The notes beneath the pieces are model-generated. The model was given only the letters and a program-made list of their open reading frames with translations, did not search any database and was not told the origin of the DNA. A stretch of DNA of 40,676 nt from an uncultured Erysipelotrichaceae bacterium (GTDB taxonomy: Bacteria; Bacillota_I; Bacilli_A; RFN20; CAG-826), in assembly GCA_902802355.1 (NCBI GenBank), contig CADCLU010000010.1, positions 1 to 40,676 of the forward strand. Direction: 5' to 3'. This document shows positions 14,453-24,031 of the stretch, in pieces. The position numbers and the translations under genes are program-made. Within the stretch, counting starts at the first letter, position 1. Each line of letters opens with the position of its first letter.

Positions 14453-15610
14453 ATGAAAATCGGTATTATCGGCAGTGGTCCAAGCGGACTTTATCTCTCC
14501 ATCTTTTTGAAAATCAAACACCCTGAATCAGAAGTGGTGGTTTTCGAAAAGGAAAGCAAGCTTTCCAAGAAGCTTTATGCGACCGGAAACGGACACTGCA
14601 ATTTACTCAACAAAAACCTCACCAAGGATAAGTACAACCATCCTGATTTCATGGCGTCTATCCTTGAGAAATATGGATACCCATTCCTCGAAGGCGTTCT
14701 TAAGAGTCTTGGCATCGAACTAACCGCTAATGGCGACTACGTTTACCCTCTCTCTGAGAGCGCGCCTTCATATGCTTTATATCTCAAGAAGCTCGCTGAG
14801 AAGGTCGGCGTTACTTTTGTAACGGAGACCAGAGTCCTTGATTACAAAGCAGAGGAAAAAGAGATTGAGGTCAAGACGGACAAGAAGAGCTTTATCTTTG
14901 ATAAACTCATCATCGCTACCGGTGGAAAGAGCGATCCTAAACTTGGAAGCGATGGAAGCTTCTACGAGATCCTGAAGAAGCACGGATATTCAATCGTTGA
15001 GCCAATCCCTGGCTTAACCCCTCTTACCCTTGACGACAAAGACATCAAGCCTCTTGCTGGTGTCCGTCATAAAGCCAACGTCAAAGCCTTCCTTGGTAAG
15101 GAGAAGATCTTCGATGAGAATGGCGAGGTTCTTTATAAGAACGACGGCATCTCTGGCATCGTCATCTTCAATGCTGAGAGCGCAATCTACCGTCACAAGA
15201 ACCCAAAAGACATCGAGTTAGTGGTGGACCTCTTCCCAGAATGGAGTTTTGAAGAACTTATGAACAGGCTTGCCCATGACGAAGCCCTCAACAGCAAGTT
15301 CTATCTCGACTCCTACTTAGTAGAGCCTCTTCAGAAACACATCCTTAGCCGTTCAAAAGGAAACGACGCTTTATGCATCGCTACTTCGATGAAGAACCTT
15401 AGATATTCGGTCAAGGATCATTACGGTTTCGATTATTCCCAGGTCACGATTGGTGGCCTTTCCCTTAATGAGGTCGATGAGAATCTTTCTTCGATAAAAG
15501 AAAAAGGCGTCTATCTCATCGGCGAACTCCTTGACGTTGATGGCGATTGCGGTGGTTACAATCTCACTTGGTCGTTACTCAGCGCAATCATTGTCTTCAA
15601 ATCTTTATAA
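14453..15610 (+). CDS. HI0933/YhiN-family FAD-dependent oxidoreductase
   Basis: This 385-residue flavoprotein has an N-terminal FAD-binding Rossmann motif GIIGSGPSGLYLS (4-16), the family signature ATGNGHCNLLN (about 43-53), LIIATGG, and the C-terminal signature GDCGGYNLTWS. Members are annotated as NAD(P)/FAD-dependent or aminoacetone-oxidase-like enzymes; BaiN of bile acid metabolism is a relative. The true substrate is unknown for most. It is cytosolic and full-length, with no obvious functional partner beside it. Confidence 0.88.
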   Translation: MKIGIIGSGPSGLYLSIFLKIKHPESEVVVFEKESKLSKKLYATGNGHCNLLNKNLTKDKYNHPDFMASILEKYGYPFLEGVLKSLGIELTANGDYVYPLSESAPSYALYLKKLAEKVGVTFVTETRVLDYKAEEKEIEVKTDKKSFIFDKLIIATGGKSDPKLGSDGSFYEILKKHGYSIVEPIPGLTPLTLDDKDIKPLAGVRHKANVKAFLGKEKIFDENGEVLYKNDGISGIVIFNAESAIYRHKNPKDIELVVDLFPEWSFEELMNRLAHDEALNSKFYLDSYLVEPLQKHILSRSKGNDALCIATSMKNLRYSVKDHYGFDYSQVTIGGLSLNEVDENLSSIKEKGVYLIGELLDVDGDCGGYNLTWSLLSAIIVFKSL

Positions 15611-15681
15611 AACCCCAAAATCCTTGGCAAAAACCGCTTAAATTTTTGAAAATGCTCGATTTTTGCGAAAGAATTTTTTGA

Positions 15682-15706
15682 GGGGAATTAAAAGAAATTC
15701 CCCTTT
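15682..15706 (+). terminator. Weak terminator-like hairpin after the flavoprotein gene
   Basis: A GGGGAATT / AATTCCCC stem (15682-15689, 15696-15703) has a 6-nt loop but only three T residues after it. Confidence 0.4.
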
Positions 15707-15711
15707 GATAA

Positions 15712-15740
15712 TTGACTATCTTTTCAAGATAGACTTAAAT
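15712..15740 (+). promoter_or_regulatory. Promoter with a dyad in the spacer
   Basis: TTGACT (15712-15717), a 17-bp spacer and TTAAAT (15735-15740) form a good promoter. A CTATCTT-TTC-AAGATAG dyad (15716-15732) fills the spacer and could be an operator. The 12-mer at 15711-15722 is identical to 168-179. Confidence 0.5.
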
Positions 15741-15797
15741 AATGAAGTTGCACGGCTTCCCGTAATTTTTTGAAGCCCCCTGCGAGCGAGGTTGTTT

Positions 15798-16757
15798 ATG
15801 AAATATGCAAACACATCCAGAACCTTGAGCTTCTTAGCACACCTTCTCATCGTTCTCGCCTTTGGTGCCCTTGGCCTTTACTTCGGCGCTTTCGTTGTTC
15901 CTGAGTACTTCGGAACCGATCCAAAATACTTTGCCGAATTCTTGTTCGATGGTGCCTATCTCCTTTACCTAGAACTTGCTGTCGTCGGTCTCAGCTTTGC
16001 TGTCATCTCCGGCTATGGCCTCTTCCATGCCGTCAAAGGTCTTATGAACCCACGTGATGATGAACCAGTCGTCAAAGCCCTTACCACTCTTATCGTTGAA
16101 GGCTGGGCTGCCGCGATCTTCTTCCTCCTCCAGGCTGTTTTATTCTTCGACCTCACCGGAAGCAATGGTGCTGACAGCAACTTAGTCTTCGTCATCATCA
16201 TGTCTCTTCTCATCGCCATCATCCTTCTCATCGCCACCAACATCCCAATGGTCAAGCTCTACGATGGCAAGGATCAGAAACCTCTTCTCCGTGGTTTCAT
16301 CGGTGGTGCTATGGTCTTCACCTGTGCCATTGCCCTTGAAGCTGGTCTCAGCCTCTTGGTCAACGCTACCAACTCTTCCCTCAACGTTTGGAAACAGAGC
16401 GAAATCAACCTCCTTCTCCTTACCGTTACCCTTGCTAACTTAGCTGCCTTTGTCCTTCTCCTTCTTGCTTGGCTCAACAACTTCAAGAAGGGAAACAAAC
16501 TCCCAGGCTTCATGGCTGGTGGTGCTGTCATTGCCGTTGGCATCGGCCTCATCATCTATGGTGTTCTCACCATCGTCTGGAGAGACAATGGAATCCACCT
16601 CAACTACGCTCTCGAAAGCGGAAAGAATTATGTCTTCGGCGCTAAGTGGGGATATGGCTTCCCAATCATGAACCTCGTCGTCGGTGCTGTTACCTGCGCC
16701 CTTGGCGGATACATCATGATCGCTGGCAGCAAAGCTGAGCTTGCTAAAAGAGCCTAA
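15798..16757 (+). CDS. Polytopic membrane protein of unknown function
   Basis: The 319-residue product has about eight hydrophobic segments spread along its length, joined by short loops, for example FLAHLLIVLAFGALGLYFGAF near the start and FPIMNLVVGAVTCALGGYIM near the end. I did not recognise a family and saw no catalytic motif. The ATG at 15798 was preferred to an in-frame TTG at 15792 because GCGAGG lies 6 nt upstream. It is monocistronic, with its own promoter and a strong terminator. The leader between promoter and ATG is about 50 nt. Confidence 0.75.
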   Translation: MKYANTSRTLSFLAHLLIVLAFGALGLYFGAFVVPEYFGTDPKYFAEFLFDGAYLLYLELAVVGLSFAVISGYGLFHAVKGLMNPRDDEPVVKALTTLIVEGWAAAIFFLLQAVLFFDLTGSNGADSNLVFVIIMSLLIAIILLIATNIPMVKLYDGKDQKPLLRGFIGGAMVFTCAIALEAGLSLLVNATNSSLNVWKQSEINLLLLTVTLANLAAFVLLLLAWLNNFKKGNKLPGFMAGGAVIAVGIGLIIYGVLTIVWRDNGIHLNYALESGKNYVFGAKWGYGFPIMNLVVGAVTCALGGYIMIAGSKAELAKRA

Positions 16758-16776
16758 TCGAAATTAGAAAAACAAA

Positions 16777-16801
16777 ACGCCTCGCATTGAGGCGTTTTTC
16801 T
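16777..16801. terminator. Bidirectional terminator
   Basis: An ACGCCTC / GAGGCGT stem (16777-16783, 16789-16795) has TTTTTC after it, and T-rich sequence on the opposite strand serves the GT8 gene. Confidence 0.85.
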
Positions 16802-16802
16802 T

Positions 16803-17642
16803 TTACCAATCTTTCCTTGGTTTCTCCATTCCGTATCTCTCGAATGGGAAGTGCTCTAGGTAATAGTCGTAATCGATGTCGAAGCAGTGGCGTTTATATT
16901 CCTTATGCATCCTACCGATCATCCATGGCTTAACAGGGTTATAGAACTTCCATATCCTTCTAGGATAATGGCTGATGACTGTGTCTTCTAAGACATCCCT
17001 TTGGTCATTGAACTTCGTAGGCATGACCATATGAGAAACGTTTTTCTTATTGAGAGCGTCCTGGTCCGGGAAGAAAGCCTTCTTCGTCTTAACGAATTCA
17101 ATGCACTTCTCGAAGAGTCCGGTCTCCCTGCATTTCTTCATATTGAAGTAGAGGACGCCTGAGTTGAAATAGTTCTTGTTCTTCCAGGTCTTTCCTAGGT
17201 AATCGAGGACCGCACCAAACTCATGCTCTTTTATGTCGTTCTCACGGATGTTCTCAATTGGGTTATAGATGAGGGTGTCTCCATCAAGATAGAGAAGCTC
17301 ATCGATATCCTTTGGAAGGATCCTCTCAGCGAAGAGTCTTAATAGACACATCGGAGGGAAGAAGACATTCTTGTTGTTGGGGCTGTTTTTGAATTCTTCC
17401 TCAAACATCTTTGAGGCGTCATAGAGGGTGATCTCGTTCTCTTCGTTGAAGTCTTTGAGCATCTTCTCCAAAAGGGCTCTATCTTCCTCGTTCATGCCGA
17501 CTGTCTTGCCCATAGTCATTGAAAATACATGGATTTTGATAGGGTTTTTGGTCCTTCTGGCCATGCTTTCGAGGGAAAGGAAAAGGGCCATGGTATAGCC
17601 TTTGTTTCCTGCGTACAAGATGTGTAATGGACCTTTATACAT
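16803..17642 (-). CDS. Family 8 glycosyltransferase
   Basis: This 279-residue GT8 enzyme (LgtC/glycogenin-like) has the DxD metal/sugar-nucleotide motif in LLYLDGDTLI (120-122), FNSGVLYFNMKKCRE, and a DQDALN motif. It transfers a hexose from a UDP-sugar, probably to a cell-surface glycolipid or polysaccharide. The gene overlaps the upstream flippase-like gene by 8 nt, so the two are translationally coupled and likely act in one pathway. There is no signal peptide; it should work at the cytoplasmic face. Confidence 0.88.
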   Translation of the reverse strand: MYKGPLHILYAGNKGYTMALFLSLESMARRTKNPIKIHVFSMTMGKTVGMNEEDRALLEKMLKDFNEENEITLYDASKMFEEEFKNSPNNKNVFFPPMCLLRLFAERILPKDIDELLYLDGDTLIYNPIENIRENDIKEHEFGAVLDYLGKTWKNKNYFNSGVLYFNMKKCRETGLFEKCIEFVKTKKAFFPDQDALNKKNVSHMVMPTKFNDQRDVLEDTVISHYPRRIWKFYNPVKPWMIGRMHKEYKRHCFDIDYDYYLEHFPFERYGMEKPRKDW

Positions 17643-18786
17643 TAGTGGTTTCCTTTGGTGTTTCCTCTAACTGCGACAAGGCTTTCTTGTCACGAGCTTG
17701 GAAGACGCAGACGAAGGCGAATGAGATAAGAAGGGTGAAGTAATAGGTGACGAGTCTCCAAAGGAGAGATAAGGCCAAGGCCGCTCCAGAAGCAGTGGTC
17801 ATTAAGCAGACAGAGGAGATGACGATTGAGAAAGCGTACTCAATGCCTCCGGTTCCTCCTGGGGTTGGAACCCAAACAACAGCGGTGATGGCAAACGATG
17901 TCGAGAACAAGACGATCATGAGATTCACGAACTCGTTATCACTCAAAGTGATATTGAGGCCGACTGCCTTAATAAGGAAATAAGGGATGAGATAGTAAGC
18001 GAGCATCGTCACTATCTTGATAAGGAGAGAGAAGATGAAGGTCTTTTTGTGAACCCAGATAGAACGGAATCCGATCTGAGCATTTTCGCAGTACGCTTCA
18101 AAGGAAGGAATGAGCTTGGCGAAATGCTTATTAAGGAATTTAGGCTTGGTAAGGAATTTGATGATGGCGATGATTCCATTCTTTAGATGCTTGCTGGTTC
18201 CCAAGGCAATCATGAAAAGGAGAACCAAGAAGTTGATGGTGTAGCCAACGATAGCAACGTACTTGGCCCATTCCATATTTAAGTCGGCTAAGCCTTGGGT
18301 GATTTGTGGATAGAAGAATAAGGAAACGAAAGCGATCAAATTGGTCGCGATCATAAAGGTAACAAAGTTAGCTAAGACAGCACTGGTAGCGACTGAAGCG
18401 GAAGTGCCTCTCTTGGTAAACGAATAAATCTGGAATGGTTGTCCTCCTGTAGCAAATGGAGTGACGCCGTTATAGAAATGTTCGGAACAGCCGATAAGAT
18501 AAGCGTCCGTTTTGGAAATATCTGATCCTGCTGCTTTGGCAAAGAGGTTCAAAGTGATTGGCCAAAGAAGGAAGTAGACGATGACTGCGCCGAAGGCGGC
18601 AAGCAACCAAAGCCAATTGGTTCCCTCTGCAATCTGAGATAGGGTCTCGCCAATCTTCTGGATCTCGCCTAACGATAAGAAAAGGGTAAGCACGAGAGCG
18701 CTTAAGAGAACGAGGAATATGATGTTGCTGATTAAGCTCTTCTTGTTCTTCTTCTGAGTGGTTTTGACTTCGCCTTGCTCATTCAT
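17635..18786 (-). CDS. LPG-synthase-TM/AglD-like integral membrane protein (UPF0104)
   Basis: The 383-residue product has about eight membrane helices and the family signature VPTPGGTGGIEYAFS. This matches the membrane domain of lysylphosphatidylglycerol synthase (MprF) but has no aminoacyl-transferase domain. Stand-alone members are thought to flip lipids or lipid-linked sugars. Coupling to the GT8 gene supports a glycolipid role. A lysine-rich cytoplasmic N terminus (KTTQKKNKKS) precedes helix 1. The ATG lies 8 nt after a TATAAT -10 with no ribosome binding site. Confidence 0.82.
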   Translation of the reverse strand: MNEQGEVKTTQKKNKKSLISNIIFLVLLSALVLTLFLSLGEIQKIGETLSQIAEGTNWLWLLAAFGAVIVYFLLWPITLNLFAKAAGSDISKTDAYLIGCSEHFYNGVTPFATGGQPFQIYSFTKRGTSASVATSAVLANFVTFMIATNLIAFVSLFFYPQITQGLADLNMEWAKYVAIVGYTINFLVLLFMIALGTSKHLKNGIIAIIKFLTKPKFLNKHFAKLIPSFEAYCENAQIGFRSIWVHKKTFIFSLLIKIVTMLAYYLIPYFLIKAVGLNITLSDNEFVNLMIVLFSTSFAITAVVWVPTPGGTGGIEYAFSIVISSVCLMTTASGAALALSLLWRLVTYYFTLLISFAFVCVFQARDKKALSQLEETPKETTNV

Positions 18787-18794
18787 ATGGGAAG

Positions 18795-18800
18795 ATTATA
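18795..18800 (-). promoter_or_regulatory. -10 box (TATAAT) of the flippase/GT8 operon, leaderless type
   Basis: TATAAT on the minus strand is 8 nt before the ATG. No good -35 is seen. Confidence 0.5.
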
Positions 18801-18896
18801 TCTTCGTTCCCTACTTTTGCCTAGATACCCTAGGCTTCGTTTTCCTAGACAAAAAGCCAAAAATCCGCTGCAAAAACCACTTGTTTTTACTTTTCT

Positions 18897-18925
18897 TTGC
18901 AACTATTTGGCTTTCATATTAAGAT
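18897..18925 (+). promoter_or_regulatory. queT promoter
   Basis: TTGCAA (18897-18902), an exact 17-bp spacer and TAAGAT (18920-18925) predict a start near 18932, at the first base of the riboswitch. Confidence 0.65.
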
Positions 18926-18930
18926 TTCTC

Positions 18931-18974
18931 CAACGTGTTGCTCCTCTTGCTCCACGTATAAAAAACAGGGAGGG
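18931..18974 (+). ncRNA. preQ1 class-I-like riboswitch in the queT leader
   Basis: Stem P1 is ACGUG (18933-18937) with CACGU (18953-18957). The A-rich tail AUAAAAAAC (18958-18966) is nearly that of the preQ1-I consensus. The loop segment CUCCU (18941-18945) can pair with GGGAG (18968-18972) to form the pseudoknot. That tail segment is the ribosome binding site, 8-9 nt before the queT ATG, so ligand binding would block translation. Context (preQ1 transporter gene, then tgt and queA) supports the call. Loop details differ from the best-known members, so a covariance-model test is needed. Confidence 0.65.
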
Positions 18975-18981
18975 CCTAACA

Positions 18982-19533
18982 ATGGCTCATAATGAATCTA
19001 AACCTTCTGGCGGACGTTTCACCGTTCGCATGATAGCTGAGAACTCTATCATCGCCGCTCTCTATGTGGTGCTTACTTTACTAGTTCCCGCATTGTCCTT
19101 TGGACCAATCCAATGTCGCTTCTCTGAAGCGCTCGTTCTCCTTTGCTTCTGGAGACCGGACATCACCATCGGTTTAACGATCGGCTGTCTTATCTCAAAC
19201 GGCATCGGTGCAGCGCTTGGTGTTAACTTCGCAATCGATATGGTGTTCGGAACGTTAGCCACGCTCCTTTCGTGCCTACTCATTTCCTTCTTCTCCAAGA
19301 GGCTTTTCATCGCTTGGATTTGGCCAGTGCTCTTCAATGCCGTCATCGTTGGTACTGAGCTTTATCTCTTAGGAGTCATGGGTGATCTAACTCTTTGGCA
19401 GAACATCCTTTATGTCGGTATTGGCGAAACAATCGCCATGGCTGCCGGCTACGCTTTATGGGTTATTCTTGCCCACATGAAATTCTTCAATACGGTTTTC
19501 CACCCAACTCGCCATCAAGACGTTAAGTGGTAA
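18982..19533 (+). CDS. queT: QueT family queuosine-precursor (preQ1) transporter, ECF S-component
   Basis: The 183-residue membrane protein has about six helices and matches QueT. Features are MIAENSIIAALYVVLTLLVPALSFGPIQCRFSEALVLL, then GLTIGCLISNGIGA, and a C-terminal YVGIGETIAMAAGYALW. QueT captures preQ1 or related queuosine precursors and docks to the shared energy-coupling module, which is not in the window. An in-frame start upstream at 18775 is only an open frame across the leader; ATG 18982 follows AGGGAGG. The leader carries a preQ1-I-like riboswitch. Confidence 0.9.
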   Translation: MAHNESKPSGGRFTVRMIAENSIIAALYVVLTLLVPALSFGPIQCRFSEALVLLCFWRPDITIGLTIGCLISNGIGAALGVNFAIDMVFGTLATLLSCLLISFFSKRLFIAWIWPVLFNAVIVGTELYLLGVMGDLTLWQNILYVGIGETIAMAAGYALWVILAHMKFFNTVFHPTRHQDVKW

Positions 19534-19540
19534 TAGGCAT

Positions 19541-20706
<1,166 letters not shown>

Positions 20707-21765
20707 ATGGACATCTCATTATTTGACTATAACCTTCCTGAAGAACTTATTGCCCAATCCCCGATGCAGCAGCGTGACGAATGCCGTTTGCTCGTCGTCG
20801 ATAGGGAAAATAAGCGGTTTTTGCATAGGAAATTTCACGACATCATTGACTATATCGGCCCAAATGATGTTCTCGTGAGAAACAATACCAAGGTCATTCC
20901 AGCTAGACTCATCGGCACCAAAGAGGCGACCGGCGGAGCGGTGGAAGTCCTTCTTTTAAAACAGCTTGAAGGCGACGAGTGGGAGTGCCTTGTTGGCAAT
21001 GCCCATAGCGTCAGAGAAGGCTCCGTCTGCGTCTTCGGAAACGGTGAGCTCAAGTGTGTTTGCACAGCCGTCAAACCTGAAGGACTCAGGAACATGAAGT
21101 TCATCTATAAAGGCATCTTCTTAGAAGTCCTTGATATGCTTGGACAGATGCCTCTCCCTCCATACATCAAGCAGATGTGCGCGAACAAAGACGATTACCA
21201 AACCGTCTATGCGAAGATCCCTGGAAGCGCAGCGGCCCCAACCGCAGGATTCCATTTCACCAATGAGCTTTTTGATGAAATCAAAGCCAAAGGTGCCAAA
21301 ATCATCGACGTCACTTTGAACATCGGCTTAGGAACCTTCCGTCCAGTTAAAGTAACCGACACCAAAGATCACGTCATGCATAGCGAGGTCTTTGAGATCA
21401 GCGAAGAAGCCGCGGAAGAGCTTAACAAAGCCAAAGCCGAAGGAAAGAGAATCATCGCTGTTGGAACGACATCTGTTAGAACCTTAGAAGCCAATTACCA
21501 GAAATACGGAAAATTCGTTGCCACTAGAGAAGCCACCTCAATCTTCATTGAGCCTGGCTACGAATATAAAGCGGTGGACGCCCTCATCACGAACTTCCAC
21601 CTCCCAAAGAGCACCCTCGTTATGCTCGTCAGCGCCTTCATGGGCAGAAAGTTCACCCTTTCCGTCTATGAGGAAGCGGTCAAAGAGAGATATCGTTTCT
21701 TCTCTTTTGGAGACGCCATGTTCATATATGGCAAATACGACTATTCCAAAAACCTTGAGGATTAG
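20707..21765 (+). CDS. queA: S-adenosylmethionine:tRNA ribosyltransferase-isomerase
   Basis: This 352-residue QueA makes epoxyqueuosine by moving the ribosyl part of SAM onto preQ1 in tRNA. Family motifs are clear: FDYNLPEELIAQSPMQQRDECRLLV, RNNTKVIPARL, MPLPPYIK, GSAAAPTAGFHFT, TLNIGLGTFRPV, GTTSVRTLE, and the end LITNFHLPKSTLVMLVSAF. The length is normal. It starts one base after the tgt stop and ends 2 nt before queH, so the three form an operon in pathway order. Confidence 0.97.
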   Translation: MDISLFDYNLPEELIAQSPMQQRDECRLLVVDRENKRFLHRKFHDIIDYIGPNDVLVRNNTKVIPARLIGTKEATGGAVEVLLLKQLEGDEWECLVGNAHSVREGSVCVFGNGELKCVCTAVKPEGLRNMKFIYKGIFLEVLDMLGQMPLPPYIKQMCANKDDYQTVYAKIPGSAAAPTAGFHFTNELFDEIKAKGAKIIDVTLNIGLGTFRPVKVTDTKDHVMHSEVFEISEEAAEELNKAKAEGKRIIAVGTTSVRTLEANYQKYGKFVATREATSIFIEPGYEYKAVDALITNFHLPKSTLVMLVSAFMGRKFTLSVYEEAVKERYRFFSFGDAMFIYGKYDYSKNLED

Positions 21766-21767
21766 GG

Positions 21768-22427
21768 ATGAACATCAAGAAGCCTAACTATTACAACATC
21801 AGCCTTGAGGAGATCAAAAACCTCCATGGCGATAAGAAACCAAGGCTTCTTCTTCATGGTTGCTGCGGTCCTTGCTCTTGCTGGCCTCTCCTTTTCCTTT
21901 GTCCTCACTTCGACGTGACCATCATGTTCAATAACAGCAATATCTATCCTGAGGCGGAATATACAAAAAGACTCGAAGAGCTAAAGCGACTTCTTGAGTG
22001 CATCAAAAGGGATTTCAATTTTGATGTCGGCCTCATCGTCACTCCATATGACAACGATGAATTCGATAAAGACCTCGCTCCATATGGGAACGAGAGAGAA
22101 GGTGGCCGCCGCTGCATGATCTGCTACCGCAAGAGAATGGGTGAGGCTTATGACTATGCCGAAGAGAATGGCTTTGATTACTTCACAACGGTCATGACCA
22201 TATCCAGACAAAAGAACTCCCTCATCTTAAACAGCATCGGCAAAGAGCTTGAAGCCAAGCATTCCAAAACCAAGTATTTCTATAGTGATTTCAAGAAGGA
22301 TGACGGCATTGAAAAAGGCAAAGCCCTCAGGGATAAATATGGCCTCTATCAACAACTCTGCTGCGGGTGCAAATACACCTACGAAGAAGGCGAACGCCGC
22401 AGAATAGAGAAAGGCTTAGAAAAATAA
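21768..22427 (+). CDS. queH: Epoxyqueuosine reductase QueH
   Basis: This 219-residue QueH (formerly DUF208) performs the last step, reducing epoxyqueuosine to queuosine. It is unrelated to the cobalamin enzyme QueG. The conserved cysteines of the Fe-S and second metal sites are visible: HGCCGPC (C32, C33, C36), GGRRCMICYRKRM (about 112-124) and CCGCKYTYEEG near the C terminus. NIYPEAEYTKRLEEL is also typical. A strong terminator follows, closing the queuosine operon. Confidence 0.95.
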   Translation: MNIKKPNYYNISLEEIKNLHGDKKPRLLLHGCCGPCSCWPLLFLCPHFDVTIMFNNSNIYPEAEYTKRLEELKRLLECIKRDFNFDVGLIVTPYDNDEFDKDLAPYGNEREGGRRCMICYRKRMGEAYDYAEENGFDYFTTVMTISRQKNSLILNSIGKELEAKHSKTKYFYSDFKKDDGIEKGKALRDKYGLYQQLCCGCKYTYEEGERRRIEKGLEK

Positions 22428-22429
22428 AA

Positions 22430-22454
22430 GGCCTGCGATTTGCAGGCCTTTTTT
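22430..22454. terminator. Bidirectional terminator after queH
   Basis: A GGCCTGC / GCAGGCC stem (22430-22436, 22442-22448), extended by A-T pairs, is followed by TTTTTT. The opposite strand serves the lipase-like gene, whose stop overlaps the T-run. Confidence 0.9.
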
Positions 22455-23625
22455 ATTTTTTCTTCTTGAATAAACCGAATATTTTCTTCTTTGGCTTCTT
22501 CTCTTTCTTCGGGCCATAAGAGGCAGCGATTTCCTCTTTGGCTTCCTTGTAGAAGGTGAACGCAGAGAAGAGGTTCTTCTTCAGCTTCTTCTTGGTCTCC
22601 TCGTCATACTTCATCCAACTCTTGATGAGGGTGATTCCAAGGTCGAGTTTGCCTAGAGCCATAACCTCATAGATGGTCTTCCTGTCTTTGGCCTGAAGGA
22701 TATCGAAGAGACACTCGGTCATCTGGACAAGGTCTTCTCTCGAAAGTGAAGCAAGCCAATTCTGGAACATCGTCTGCTTGGTCTTTGAGGCGTTTGAATT
22801 CCTCTCAAGCTCAATAAGCTCACCTGTTTCTTCATCAAGATCCCATTTGAAGATGCTGTGCTGGAAGAAAGAGGCTTTCTCGTTCGCGGAGATGACTCTA
22901 TATGAGGTAACTTGGTTGAGGAGAAGTCCGATAAGGGATTCGCCTGGAACGACTTTATGGATTTTCGGAGTGAGTTTGGTAAGGGCTCTCTTACTGAAGA
23001 CCTTGGTGTCATTGAAACCAGGGCCATCGTGGCAGTAGCAGCCTTTGAAGCGGCCATAATATCTCCACTTCATCATTAAGGTCGCGTACATGGCGAGGTT
23101 GCCGCCTTTGCTGTGGCCGATGATGACGAACGGGAAGAAACGGTGCTTAACGACTTTGGTGACGTAATCTTTCGCAAGCTTCTGGGAAGGGATCTCCTTC
23201 ATGGTCGCGAGGTTGCAGTCTTCTTTCCAACCAACAAGGCTTCCATCTGTTCCACGGAAGACGATGTATCTCATTGGGCCACTCCCGATGAAGACCATCG
23301 ACATGTATTGGATGCAATCATCAACGCTGAAATGCGATTCGATATGTCCGATCTTCAAAGTGGAGAAGCGTGGGCACTCCAAAATCTTGAGCCAGAACTC
23401 ATTGTATTTGGCCGGATCGCTCGTGCCGTGCGCAAGCAAAGTCTTATCGGAGAGGTGGGCGAACTTACTGAGCTCAACATACTCGTCTCCTCCGCTTAGC
23501 GCGGAGAAGCCATATTCGAACTTGAGGTAGCTTAACTGGGAAAAGACAAGGCTGTCGGTCTCAGAGAAAGGTCTCTCCTCGAAACTCGTTTTGCCATATT
23601 TATCCAAGTATCCAAAGATATCCAT
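22453..23625 (-). CDS. DUF2974 / Mbeg1-like alpha/beta-hydrolase (lipase-like)
   Basis: The 390-residue product matches the DUF2974 group: an N-terminal part with DSLVFSQLSYLKFE, the strand YIVFRGTDGSLVGWKEDCNLA, the nucleophile elbow GHSKGGNLA (S172) and HDGPGFN. The N-terminal part is a class-3-lipase-like fold. A long helical part and a Lys-rich C terminus (KKEKKPKKKIFGLFKKKK) that could bind anionic membranes follow. The substrate is unknown. The start has a strong site AGGAGGG (23632-23638) 6 nt upstream and a -10 TAATAT at 23649-23654. Confidence 0.8.
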   Translation of the reverse strand: MDIFGYLDKYGKTSFEERPFSETDSLVFSQLSYLKFEYGFSALSGGDEYVELSKFAHLSDKTLLAHGTSDPAKYNEFWLKILECPRFSTLKIGHIESHFSVDDCIQYMSMVFIGSGPMRYIVFRGTDGSLVGWKEDCNLATMKEIPSQKLAKDYVTKVVKHRFFPFVIIGHSKGGNLAMYATLMMKWRYYGRFKGCYCHDGPGFNDTKVFSKRALTKLTPKIHKVVPGESLIGLLLNQVTSYRVISANEKASFFQHSIFKWDLDEETGELIELERNSNASKTKQTMFQNWLASLSREDLVQMTECLFDILQAKDRKTIYEVMALGKLDLGITLIKSWMKYDEETKKKLKKNLFSAFTFYKEAKEEIAASYGPKKEKKPKKKIFGLFKKKK

Positions 23626-23868
23626 TCGCTTCCCTCCTAAGGTCCCTCATATTATTGCCCAAAAAGGATTGCCTCGGTTAGAAAATCATAAAAAAGGGAT
23701 AAAGCAGCAGGGGTGAAAATACATGTTTTTGCCCTTCTAGAATTAGCAAATTTGTGCATTGTGCATAAGAAATAGGCAAAAAACAGGCCATTTTGATCAA
23801 ATTCCGACCGTATCTTGAAGATTTTTGCAAAAGTGCCATAACCATCGAAAATATTTTTCATTTTTTTG

Positions 23869-23898
23869 TTGACGCGCTCTCATACGCGGGAATATACT
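23869..23898 (+). promoter_or_regulatory. Main promoter of the S10-spc-alpha operon
   Basis: TTGACG (23869-23874), an 18-bp spacer and TATACT (23893-23898) predict a start at about 23905. No other strong promoter was seen upstream of rplQ, so this may drive some 15 kb. Confidence 0.75.
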
Positions 23899-23904
23899 CA
23901 TACA

Positions 23905-24031
23905 CGCTGACGCCAGCGATGAAGTGCGATGTTGCTGACACGCCGAATGCCGTTGTTAAGGCCTTCGACTTAGTCAGGGAACTCGCATGGAGCTTGGCAA
24001 AGCAAGCCTGAAGAAATAAGGAGGAAAATTC
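23905..24031 (+). promoter_or_regulatory. Structured rpsJ leader, candidate ribosomal-protein autoregulation site
   Basis: The leader of about 127 nt begins with a CGCTG-ACGC-CAGCG hairpin (23905-23918). Near its end is a GCTTG / CAAGC hairpin (23992-24007), just before AAGGAGG. S10 operon leaders bind L4 in several bacteria. I could not match a specific known motif. Confidence 0.45.

Larger units (their letters stand above)
23626..24031. other. 406-bp intergenic region with the ribosomal operon promoter and leader
   Basis: The left 220 bp are AT-rich with no gene; they hold the lipase-like promoter on the minus strand. The rpsJ promoter is at 23869-23898 and the structured leader runs from about 23905. 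A 72-codon open frame (23793-24011) spans the promoter and is probably not a gene. Confidence 0.6.

Noticed and set aside
23793..24011. 72-codon open frame ending 20 nt before rpsJ
   Set aside because: It spans the rpsJ promoter and the AT-rich stretch upstream, has no ribosome binding site at its start, and its later part coincides with structured leader RNA. A leader peptide from ATG 23920 is possible but unsupported.
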